DNA of 27,030 bases from Clostridium sp. 28_17 (GTDB lineage: Bacteria; Bacillota; Clostridia; TANB77; CAG-508), in the NCBI GenBank assembly GCA_001916065.1, contig MNRS01000001.1:1-27030 (forward strand), written 5' to 3'. The stretch's first letter is position 1. Each line of letters opens with the position of its first letter. The notes beneath the pieces were generated by a model. It was given only the letters and a program-made list of their open reading frames with translations. It searched no databases and was not told the origin of the DNA. The translations under genes and the position numbers were made by a program. Of this stretch, positions 16,238 to 22,640 are shown piece after piece.

Positions 16238-16265
16238 TGAAAAAACAACTGATTTATGCTATAAT
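16237..16265 (+). promoter_or_regulatory. Extended -10 promoter of the helical unknown gene
   Basis: TTGAAA (16237-16242), a 17-base spacer ending in TGC, perfect TATAAT (16260-16265). The leader to the ATG at 16353 is about 80 bases. Confidence 0.8.
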
Positions 16266-16352
16266 TTCAATAAATTTACGGTATTCACAAAAGATATATT
16301 CTAAAACACATAATGAAAATAAGAAATCAAAAAAGTAAGGAAATGTGATAAT

Positions 16353-17711
16353 ATGATAAAACATAGCGAAATAGAAGAAATTAAAAAACTTATAAAGAAT
16401 GGATTTGATTTAGAATTGATGTCTTTTGAATTAGATATACCAATTGAAGAGATTATGCAATATAAATTGGAATTAGAAAAAACAAACAAGTCTAAAACTA
16501 TAAAAACTTACAGTGCTAGAAAAATAATTGATAATAAAAATAAACAAGCTCATTCAAAAATGCAACAAATGAGAGAACAATATAAAAAGCTATTTTTTAA
16601 AGTCAATAAAGTAGAGGTTAAAACACCAAAAGAATTAACAAACCAAGAAATTGAATTGATTAATTCAGTAATAACAGAAATTGAAGAAATAGTAAAAGGT
16701 ATGAAAAATCTTTCTAAAAAAGAAAGAAAAAAAGGAGCTAATGTAATATTAACTAAAATAAAGAAAATAGAAAATTATCAATTAACTATTGAACAGTTAG
16801 AAAAATTGCATTCTTTAATTCAATCAGAAGAATTAGAAAAATTAAATCTAAATACAACAGATAAAATTGATTTTTACATTAATAGAACTAAAAAAACAAT
16901 AGTAAAAAAATTAACAGATGCTATTGATATTGCTCAATTGCAAACAGAAGATTTACAAGAATTAAAAATCTTGGAAAAAAAGCTAACAACAAAAATGCAA
17001 CAAAGTAATCAAATTTATGTAGGAGCTGTAAAAAGTAGAATTGGAAATAAAATATTGAAAATAAATCAGAAGATGGTTTTTGATAGAATTAGAAATGATG
17101 TACCTACAGATATAGCTTTTATTATTACAAAGATAGCCAATGGCACATTAGATGCTGAAATAGCAAATGAAATTATTGATAAAGAAGCTAAAAAAAGAAT
17201 AGAAAAAAAACCAAAAACTAGATTTTCATTAACAGAGGAACAAGAAAAAAAACAAATATTAATACAAATAAGAACAGTTTTAATGGAACAACCAGAAAAA
17301 TACCATATAGAAAATCCTAAAGTAACAATTAAACAAATGCAAGAATTGTGTGGAGGGGATTTGGAACAGTCAATAAGAACAGTTGTAAATAATTTGATTC
17401 GTAGTAAAGATTTTGAAAGAGCAAAAGAGGTTTGCGATAGATTTTCTATTAAAGATAACGATAATCAAATTCCAAAATACATAAGAACATTAAAAAATGG
17501 AATAAGAAATGCAGAAATTGGTGATATTGTATTAAAAGGGCTAAATATGAAAGGAACTGAAGAAGAAGATAGATCATATTTCGAATTAATTGAAAAAGGC
17601 TTAAAAATGGGAAATGTGAAATTAAGTTCAGTGCCTTTAGGAAAAAGTCAAGACGGTTTAAAAAATATATATTTATCTGATATTTGGGAAAATCAAGAAA
17701 AAATAAGATAA
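16353..17711 (+). CDS. Unrecognised 452-residue helical protein
   Basis: ATG at 16353, with AAGGA about eleven bases upstream. Residues 1-40 (IKKLIKNGFDLELMSFELD, IPIEEIMQYKLELE) look like a small HTH-type head, of the kind in which a short helix pair is followed by a coil. The rest is almost entirely helical and rich in Lys, Glu, Ile and Leu, with probable coiled coil at about 60-215. A second globular part (about 290-440) contains ELCGGDLEQSIRTVVNNLIR and ends in PLGKSQDGLKNIYLSDIWEN. No signal peptide or membrane segment is seen, so it should be cytoplasmic. I do not recognise the family and assign no function. It stands alone between its own promoter (with a large palindrome) and tRNA-fMet. 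No in-frame CGG occurs. Confidence 0.88.
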   Translation: MIKHSEIEEIKKLIKNGFDLELMSFELDIPIEEIMQYKLELEKTNKSKTIKTYSARKIIDNKNKQAHSKMQQMREQYKKLFFKVNKVEVKTPKELTNQEIELINSVITEIEEIVKGMKNLSKKERKKGANVILTKIKKIENYQLTIEQLEKLHSLIQSEELEKLNLNTTDKIDFYINRTKKTIVKKLTDAIDIAQLQTEDLQELKILEKKLTTKMQQSNQIYVGAVKSRIGNKILKINQKMVFDRIRNDVPTDIAFIITKIANGTLDAEIANEIIDKEAKKRIEKKPKTRFSLTEEQEKKQILIQIRTVLMEQPEKYHIENPKVTIKQMQELCGGDLEQSIRTVVNNLIRSKDFERAKEVCDRFSIKDNDNQIPKYIRTLKNGIRNAEIGDIVLKGLNMKGTEEEDRSYFELIEKGLKMGNVKLSSVPLGKSQDGLKNIYLSDIWENQEKIR

Positions 17712-17724
17712 TATATAGTTATAT

Positions 17725-17792
17725 TTTTGAGAATTTACCATATAATATAATATAAAAAAATTTATATACAATTTTTGGATAAATTCTCAAAA
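17725..17792. repeat. 13-bp perfect inverted repeat around an AT-rich core
   Basis: TTTTGAGAATTTA (17725-17737) and TAAATTCTCAAAA (17780-17792) are exact complements. The 42-base core holds a further ATATAAA/TTTATAT stem. The right arm ends five bases before the -35 of the tRNA-fMet promoter. It may end the upstream transcript, although no T run follows on the plus strand, or form a cruciform or binding site. Confidence 0.6.
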
Positions 17793-17796
17793 TCTA

Positions 17797-17825
17797 TTGA
17801 CAAAAACATAGTTTAGTCTTATAAT
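17797..17825 (+). promoter_or_regulatory. Consensus promoter of tRNA-fMet
   Basis: Perfect TTGACA (17797-17802), a 17-base spacer, perfect TATAAT (17820-17825), about 15 bases before the mature tRNA. Confidence 0.92.
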
Positions 17826-17839
17826 AATACTTGTTACAT

Positions 17840-17915
17840 CGCGGGGTGGAGCAGTTGGCAGCTCGTTGGGCTCATAACCCAAAGGTCGTAGGTTCGAGTC
17901 CTACTCCCGCAACCA
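17840..17915 (+). tRNA. Initiator tRNA-fMet (anticodon CAU)
   Basis: A 76-base tRNA starting CGCGGGG and ending CCCGCAACCA. The hallmarks of the initiator are visible: an unpaired C1-A72 at the top of the acceptor stem and three consecutive G-C pairs (GGG/CCC) next to the CTCATAA anticodon loop. The T-arm has GGTTCGAGTCC, and CCA is encoded. It is a single-tRNA transcript with its own consensus promoter and a downstream terminator. Confidence 0.95.
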
Positions 17916-17932
17916 ATTCGGAAGTTTTTGCC

Positions 17933-18007
17933 TAAAGGGATGTCCCTTTAAGAGTAATTTTTAATACAGAGATTTTACTAGAAATAGTAAGGTCTCTATT
18001 TTTATTG
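17933..18007 (+). terminator. Tandem hairpins ending the tRNA-fMet transcript
   Basis: First a perfect TAAAGGGA/TCCCTTTA stem (17933-17950). Then AGAGATTTTACTA (17968-17980) pairs over 13 positions (two G-U) with TAGTAAGGTCTCT (17985-17997) around a GAAA loop, followed by ATTTTTATTG. The second is the likely terminator; the first may mark the 3' trailer. Confidence 0.85.
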
Positions 18008-18075
18008 TTTATAAATCACTTTCATATTTTTTAAATTTGCCCTTCGCAAAATTTGAAAACATGGAGGTGCATATT

Positions 18076-18806
18076 ATGGGAGATAAAGAACAACCCAATT
18101 ATTATGCAATAATACCTGCAACAGTTAGGTATGACAATAATTTAAAATCAGTTGAAAATTATTATATAGAGAAATAACAGCAATAGCAAATAAAAATGGT
18201 TATTGCTATGCTCAAAATAAATACTTTGCAGATTTATATAATGTAACAACAATATCAGTTAGTAGATGGATTTCACATTTGCAAGAACTTGGATATATAG
18301 AAACAGAAGTTGTAAGAAATGAAAATAAAGAAATAGTATCAAGAAATATTTATATTGTAGATATACCCTATATACAAAAAAGACAATACCCCTATGCACA
18401 CAAAAATACAGAGGGTATTAACAAAAATGTTAAAGATAATAATATAAAATATAATATAGATGATTTATTTTATTTAATTATAAATAATGATGCAAAAATT
18501 CCAAAGAAATTTTTAAATATAATTGAAAAGTTAGAATTTAATTATAAACATTATATGCTTCAATATATGAAAAAAGATAAAATTGATATGATAAAAAATA
18601 TTATATATGTTTTATATGATTTATATAATAAAGGTTTTTATTCTTTATTACAAAATATAAAAAGAGAAAATTTAGTTAATTTATATTTATTAGCTATTGA
18701 TAAGAAACCAAGTAATTTATTAAATTATTATAAAAACTCTATTATAAATAGTATTAAAATTGTAAAAAATGGAAAACTTTCAGTAACTAAAAATGTCCAA
18801 ATTTAA
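18076..18806 (+). pseudogene. Replication-type helix-turn-helix protein, broken by loss of one base
   Basis: ATG 18076 follows GGAGGTG by seven bases. It reads MGDKEQPNYYAIIPATVRYD and on to LKSVEN, then hits TAA at 18175-18177. The frame one base back continues as LLYREITAIANKNGYCYAQN, KYFADLYNVTTISVSRWISH and LQELGYIETE, which is the winged-helix N-terminal region of the replication/DUF6017-type HTH proteins of integrative elements and plasmids. Adding one A to the AAAA run at 18155-18158 restores SVEKLLYREIT. The C-terminal 100 residues (Ile/Asn/Tyr/Lys-rich) are open to 18806. The product would bind DNA at an element's replication or transfer locus. The lesion differs from the CGG sites: a base is missing here, not added. 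Confidence 0.75.
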
Positions 18807-18831
18807 TAGTTTTTAAAAAGGCAAATTTGCG

Positions 18832-19060
18832 CTGTTTTTGGAAATCACAAACTTATTGATATTTCAATACTTTGCGGATTTTCAAGAGACACTTTTATGA
18901 GTGGAGGTAGGTATGTGATACTGATAAGTATCGCATAGCTGCCGAAAGGGTACTATTTTCTGATAAGTTATTTGTTAGGATTTTAAGAGAATATCAAGAC
19001 TTGTTTTGCAGATGTGGAGGAATAGATTTATTAGGTAAAGTTAGGATTATTTCTAGTTGA
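18832..19060 (+). pseudogene. Decayed coding stretch in two frames
   Basis: Between the HTH pseudogene and the EEP gene there is no intact frame. Protein-like text appears in pieces: FGNHKLIDISILCGFSRDTF near 18837-18900 in one frame, then DTDKYRIAAERVLFSDKLFV and ILREYQDLFCRCGGIDLLGK in another, up to TGA at 19058-19060, without any start codon. I read this as an eroded gene of unknown family. A small GATACT/AGTATC hairpin lies at 18917-18932. From 19061 to 19164 I see only AT-rich leader sequence, with GAGG before the next ATG. Confidence 0.35.
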
Positions 19061-19164
19061 AGAATAATGATTTATGTGATATTATTGTTGCAAGTAAATA
19101 GTGATTAAAAAGGAAAAATTAAATTATCGAAATATAATAGAAATAATATGTTTGAGGAGTAAAT

Positions 19165-19905
19165 ATGAGTAAGATAATAAAAATTGCTACATGGAATATT
19201 GGACAAGACCTAAAAAATAACGAAATTAATAAAGATTCTTATAAATATATAAAAGAACAAATAAAACAAAATGAAATTGATATAATTGCATTTCAAGAAG
19301 CTATTACAGAATCTGATAATATTGAAGCATTAGCAAATTATATAAGTGAGAATACTAAATTAAAATATAACGAACAAATTTCACTATCTCCATCAGATAT
19401 GAATGAAAATGATAAAATGGGAGTAGCAATATGTTCAAAATTTAAAATAAGTAATAATGAAAAATATATATTAGAAAATCCTAATTTGGTTTATAAAAAG
19501 ACAGATACAGTTACATATTGGTCACACGATAAAGGATTTAATATATCCGAAATTGAAGAAATAGATACAATAGTTATTGGAGGACATTGTTTGCCATTTC
19601 ATATATTCGGAGAAACACCATTAAATTATAAAAAAATATATGAAAAGTTAGAAGATAAAATTTTAAATATAATTAAAACTAAAAAGAATGTTGTATTGGT
19701 AGGAGATTTTAATTATACAAATATATTTGAATTGTTTTCAAAATTAAAAGACAAGATGAGATGTGTTTATGAAAATGAAAATACTAGAAAAGATAAACAA
19801 ATTGATTATATATTAACAACAAAAAATATAAAACATGATAATTATAAAATTATAGATACACGATTTGATCATAAACTATGTGTGGCAGAATTAACTATAG
19901 ATTAA
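19165..19905 (+). CDS. Endonuclease/exonuclease/phosphatase (EEP) family hydrolase
   Basis: 246 residues, ATG preceded by TTTGAGGAG. The metal-dependent EEP (DNase I-like) active site can be followed through the protein: Asn11 in TWNIG, Glu45 in AFQE, His141 in GGHCLPF, Asp181 and Asn183 in VGDFN, Asp214 in QIDYIL, and Asp235-His236 in the terminal RFDHKLC. No signal peptide is seen, so it is cytoplasmic. The family cleaves phosphodiester or phosphomonoester bonds in nucleic acids, lipids or inositol phosphates; the substrate cannot be told from motifs. It is ten bases upstream of the broken HAD gene, probably as one transcript. Its codons are more T-rich than host genes. Confidence 0.88.
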   Translation: MSKIIKIATWNIGQDLKNNEINKDSYKYIKEQIKQNEIDIIAFQEAITESDNIEALANYISENTKLKYNEQISLSPSDMNENDKMGVAICSKFKISNNEKYILENPNLVYKKTDTVTYWSHDKGFNISEIEEIDTIVIGGHCLPFHIFGETPLNYKKIYEKLEDKILNIIKTKKNVVLVGDFNYTNIFELFSKLKDKMRCVYENENTRKDKQIDYILTTKNIKHDNYKIIDTRFDHKLCVAELTID

Positions 19906-19915
19906 GGGGAATATA

Positions 19916-20457
19916 ATGATAAAGAATATAATATTTGATATAGGTGGAGTATTACTTGAATATAATCCAAAAACATACTTAGATAAATTAAATATTAAAG
20001 AAGAAAAAAGAAAAGATTTAAATGATATAATTTTCCATAATGAAAAATGGAGAGATTGTTTAAATGGTCTTATAACAAATGATGAATTAATAAAATATTT
20101 AAGTAATGTAAATCCAAAATATAAAGAGGAAATAAAAGAAATACTTAGTAAAGATAATCTAAAATATATGTTACCACCTAAAAGAGATATGATTGAATCT
20201 TATAAAGAATTAAAACAAAAAGGATATAAAATATATTTATGTTCTAATATAACAGAAGATACTTATACTACATTAGAAATAATTTTGAAATAATACAAAT
20301 ATCAGATGGTGGAGTATTTTCTTGTTCTGAACATATAAGCAAACCAAATGACCAAAATATTGAGCTGGCTATATCTGCTCTATGTGCATTAGAAAAGAGA
20401 AACTTAATAAGTGATCTTGCTAATTCATTGGTAAATGAATTGTTCAAACGATTTTAA
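19916..20457 (+). pseudogene. HAD-family phosphatase gene, frameshifted and fused to an unrelated 3' end
   Basis: It starts with GGGG upstream of ATG 19916 and shows HAD motif I in IIFDIGGVLLEYNP (the second Asp of the usual DxD is replaced by Gly, as in some members), a helical cap, and motif II in KIYLCSNIT. The first frame stops at 20291-20293. One base appears lost near 20264: in the frame one back the text continues as NFEIIQISDGGVFSCSEHIS and KPNDQNI, the expected motif III region (HISKP). From about 20360 the sequence becomes ELAISALCALEKRNLISDLA, ending NSLVNELFKRF at 20455-20457, which does not look like the end of a HAD protein. The gene is therefore broken twice: a single-base loss and a fusion that removed motif IV. 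Confidence 0.7.
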
Positions 20458-20466
20458 GTTTGAAAG

Positions 20467-20505
20467 AAAAGAGAAGCTGACATTAATATGTTGGCATCTC
20501 TTTTT
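20467..20505 (+). terminator. Terminator after the HAD remnant
   Basis: AAAAGAGA (20467-20474) pairs with TCTCTTTT (20497-20504), extended inward by GC and TGACAT/ATGTTG pairs, with a T run at the end. Confidence 0.8.
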
Positions 20506-20520
20506 AAAATTTTGTAACTC

Positions 20521-20549
20521 TTGATTTATCAATAATTTTAATGTATAAT
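20521..20549 (+). promoter_or_regulatory. Promoter of the BI-1-like gene
   Basis: TTGATT (20521-20526), a 17-base spacer ending in TG, perfect TATAAT (20544-20549). The predicted start is near 20556. Confidence 0.75.
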
Positions 20550-20555
20550 AATATT

Positions 20556-20571
20556 AATGACTTAAGTCATT
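20556..20571. promoter_or_regulatory. Perfect 16-bp palindrome at the predicted transcription start
   Basis: AATGACTTAAGTCATT is a perfect palindrome beginning at about +1 of the BI-1-like gene promoter. Its placement suits a repressor operator. It could also form a small hairpin at the 5' end of the mRNA. Confidence 0.5.
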
Positions 20572-20591
20572 TTTATATATATTTCCTTTTG

Positions 20592-20616
20592 GTAAACTAA
20601 CATCTGTTAGTTTTAC
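20592..20616 (+). promoter_or_regulatory. Leader hairpin CTAACA-TC-TGTTAG
   Basis: GTAAA-CTAACA (20592-20602) pairs with TGTTAG-T-TTTAC (20605-20616), eleven pairs with one bulged T, within the leader 39 bases before the start codon of the BI-1-like gene. No T run follows, so it is a leader structure rather than a terminator. Confidence 0.45.
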
Positions 20617-20654
20617 ATAGATAAACTATAACATCAAATTTGGAGGAAAAAATT

Positions 20655-21311
20655 ATGTATGATTATGTAGAAGAACGAAAAAACGGAGAATTATCATTAC
20701 GGGCCTATAATTTAACTATTGGATTGGTTTTATTATGGGGATTTGTAGTAAATGTATTGATGTGTAAATTCTGCACAAAAACATTTATGAGTTGGAACTT
20801 CACAGCAGTTGTAATTGGCTACTTTATCGTAGCTATTGCAGGAATGTTAATAAGTAGATTTTCCGATAACCCTTTTATCAGTTTTATTGGTTATAATATG
20901 GTAGTACTACCAGTAGGTGTTGTTTTAAGCATTGCATTGACTGAATATGATAAAATTTCAATTATGAATGCTTTGTTGACAACTACAGTTGTAACATTAA
21001 TTATGATTATTTTAGCAACTGCAATTCCTAACATTTTCCTATCAATGGGAAAAGTGCTATTTGTTTGCTTAACAGGTGTTGTTGTATGTGAGCTTATTTT
21101 TATGTTCATAGGTTTTGCAACTCCATCATTATGGGATTTCATTGTAGCTTTAATTTTCTGTGGCTATATTGGTTACGACTGGGCTGAAGCACAAACTAAA
21201 GAACGTACTTTAGATAATGCTGTTGATAGTGTTGTGGATTTATACTTAGATATTGTAAATCTGTTCTTGAGGATTTTATCATCAAGTAGTAAGTCAAGTA
21301 AAAATGACTAA
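20655..21311 (+). CDS. Bax inhibitor-1 (BI-1/YccA)-like membrane protein
   Basis: 218 residues from the ATG at 20655, eight bases after GGAGG; the upstream TTG at 20640 lies in the binding site and is rejected. A short acidic head (YDYVEERKNGELSLRAYNLT) is followed by about seven membrane helices and a distinctive soluble stretch GYDWAEAQTKERTLDNAVDS near the C-terminus, then a last amphipathic segment and a Ser/Lys tail. The order of helices and the aspartate-bearing late helix fit BI-1/YccA-type proteins, which in bacteria act as pH-dependent ion leaks or protease modulators; the exact role here is unknown. It uses CGG at 20700-20702 as an ordinary codon, unlike host-type genes, and its codons are T-rich. 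It is common as cargo of integrative elements, in line with the island context. Confidence 0.72.
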   Translation: MYDYVEERKNGELSLRAYNLTIGLVLLWGFVVNVLMCKFCTKTFMSWNFTAVVIGYFIVAIAGMLISRFSDNPFISFIGYNMVVLPVGVVLSIALTEYDKISIMNALLTTTVVTLIMIILATAIPNIFLSMGKVLFVCLTGVVVCELIFMFIGFATPSLWDFIVALIFCGYIGYDWAEAQTKERTLDNAVDSVVDLYLDIVNLFLRILSSSSKSSKND

Positions 21312-21331
21312 ATAAACATCTAAATCATACC

Positions 21332-21365
21332 AAAGGAGGGGCTTGTTTTTACAAGTCCTTCTTTA
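21332..21365 (+). terminator. Terminator after the BI-1-like gene
   Basis: AAGGAGGGGCTTGT and ACAAGTCCTTCTTT form about 14 pairs (several G-U) around a TTTT loop. The host-type sequence resumes after this point. Confidence 0.75.
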
Positions 21366-21386
21366 TATAATATAGCAGACAATTTT

Positions 21387-21415
21387 TTGTATTTTTATTA
21401 TATTTATGATATAGT
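21387..21415 (+). promoter_or_regulatory. Extended -10 promoter of the RNA methyltransferase gene
   Basis: TTGTAT (21387-21392), a 17-base spacer ending in TGA, TATAGT (21410-21415). The leader is about 16 bases and includes GGAGGG. Confidence 0.7.
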
Positions 21416-21436
21416 TAAATAAAAGTGGAGGGAAAT

Positions 21437-22327
21437 ATGAAATTTTTAGAAGAAAAATTAGAAAAACAATATGGAACAAAAATCACAAAAGAAATAATAG
21501 AAGGATATCAAACAAAAAGAAAAACAACACTTAGAATAAACACAATAAAAAGCAACATAGAAGAAATAAAAAACGAATTAGAAAAAGAAAAAATAGAATA
21601 CGAAACAATAAAATGGAGCAAAGAAGCACTAATAATAAAAAATGCAGACGAAAAAACAATACAAGAAATGGAAATATACAAAAACGGAAAAATCTATTTA
21701 CAAAGTTTATCATCAATGTTACCACCAATAATACTAGAACCCAAAGAAGGAACAGACATATTAGACATGGCAGCAGCACCAGGAGGAAAGACAACGCAAA
21801 TAGCCGCACTTACAAATAACAAAGCACACATAACTGCATGTGAAAAAAACAAAATAAGAGCAGAAAGATTAAAATATAATGTAGACAAACAAGGAGCAAC
21901 ATGTGTGTTCATAATGCCAAAAGACTCAAGGTTTATAGACGACTTTTTCTCATTTGACCAAATTTTGTTAGATGCTCCATGTAGCGGAAGCGGAACATTA
22001 GACTACAATGATGCAAATGTAGAAAAATATTTTACAGAACAGTTAATAGAAAGGTCATCAAAGACACAAAAAACATTATTAAGCAAGGCAATAAAATTAC
22101 TAAAACCAGGACACGAAATGGTATATTCAACATGCTCGATATTAGATTGCGAAAACGAAGATGTTGTGTCATCAGTTATAAAAAACGGAAACATAGAAAT
22201 TGTTCCTATAAACTTTGAAGGAATGGAAAAATTACCAATACTTCCAACAAAAATTTCTGGAACTCTATGTGTAAAACCGACAGAATTATATGAGGGATTC
22301 TTTGTTGCAAAAATAAAAAGATTATAG
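21437..22327 (+). CDS. RsmB/NOP-family SAM-dependent RNA (cytosine-5) methyltransferase
   Basis: 296 residues from the ATG at 21437 after GGAGGG; a GTG at 21425 would place the start within the binding site. Residues 1-80 form the N-terminal RNA-binding part (TTLRINTIKSN). The Rossmann methyltransferase follows: motif I ILDMAAAPGGKTTQIA (108-123), acidic ACEKNKIRAERL (134-145), motif IV LLDAPCSGSGT (177-187, Cys182), and motif VI YSTCSI (230-235, Cys233). Both cysteines of the m5C mechanism are present (one nucleophile, one for product release), so the enzyme should be active on rRNA or tRNA. It is shorter than RsmB proper (no N-terminal NusB domain) and closer in build to the NOP2/RsmF group. 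It is a monocistronic unit. Confidence 0.92.
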   Translation: MKFLEEKLEKQYGTKITKEIIEGYQTKRKTTLRINTIKSNIEEIKNELEKEKIEYETIKWSKEALIIKNADEKTIQEMEIYKNGKIYLQSLSSMLPPIILEPKEGTDILDMAAAPGGKTTQIAALTNNKAHITACEKNKIRAERLKYNVDKQGATCVFIMPKDSRFIDDFFSFDQILLDAPCSGSGTLDYNDANVEKYFTEQLIERSSKTQKTLLSKAIKLLKPGHEMVYSTCSILDCENEDVVSSVIKNGNIEIVPINFEGMEKLPILPTKISGTLCVKPTELYEGFFVAKIKRL

Positions 22328-22481
22328 TATTATCAAAATCAAAAAACACTACGGAAAAAACGCAAAAAAGCAAAAATATTACAAAAAATGCCAAAATGTA
22401 ATATTAATATAAAAAAAAAATAATAAAAGGAAAAAATAGGCAGAAAACGCAAAAATCCGTAAACAAAAATAAAAAAAACAC
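22328..22481. other. A-rich intergenic stretch with a 9-bp inverted repeat
   Basis: No gene is visible. AATATTACA (22375-22383) and TGTAATATT (22397-22405) are exact complements with a 13-base loop, without a T run on the plus strand. The minus strand is T-rich after it. It may end the methyltransferase transcript weakly or bind a protein. Confidence 0.4.
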
Positions 22482-22512
22482 AAAAACAAGTGCAGTTGAC
22501 ACTTGTTTTTTT
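22482..22512 (+). terminator. Terminator overlapping the dockerin-gene promoter
   Basis: AAAAACAAGTG (22482-22492) pairs perfectly with CACTTGTTTTT (22500-22510), 7-base loop, followed by TT. The loop and 3' arm contain the -35 TTGACA of the next promoter. Confidence 0.8.
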
Positions 22513-22523
22513 ATATTTATAAT
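22496..22523 (+). promoter_or_regulatory. Near-consensus promoter inside the terminator
   Basis: Perfect TTGACA (22496-22501), a 16-base spacer, perfect TATAAT (22518-22523). It drives the dockerin gene with a leader of about 110 bases. That leader (22530-22620) is almost devoid of T, so should be unstructured, and ends in GGAGGAGG. Confidence 0.8.
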
Positions 22524-22640
22524 ATTAAGAAAGAACGCGAAGAAAAGCAAGCAAAACAAACAAGAACAACAAAGCAAACAACATAATAAAAAAACAAATA
22601 AACAAAACAAGAAAAATAAAAGAAATGGAGGAGGAAAATT

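Noticed and set aside
17840..17915. tRNA-fMet as the attachment site of the island
   Set aside because: No repeat of its 3' end was found elsewhere in the window; the GCAACC near 13434 on the minus strand is too short to count.
18151..18180. Programmed -1 frameshifting in the HTH gene
   Set aside because: No X-XXY-YYZ slippery heptamer or downstream structure is visible; a lost base in an A run is simpler.
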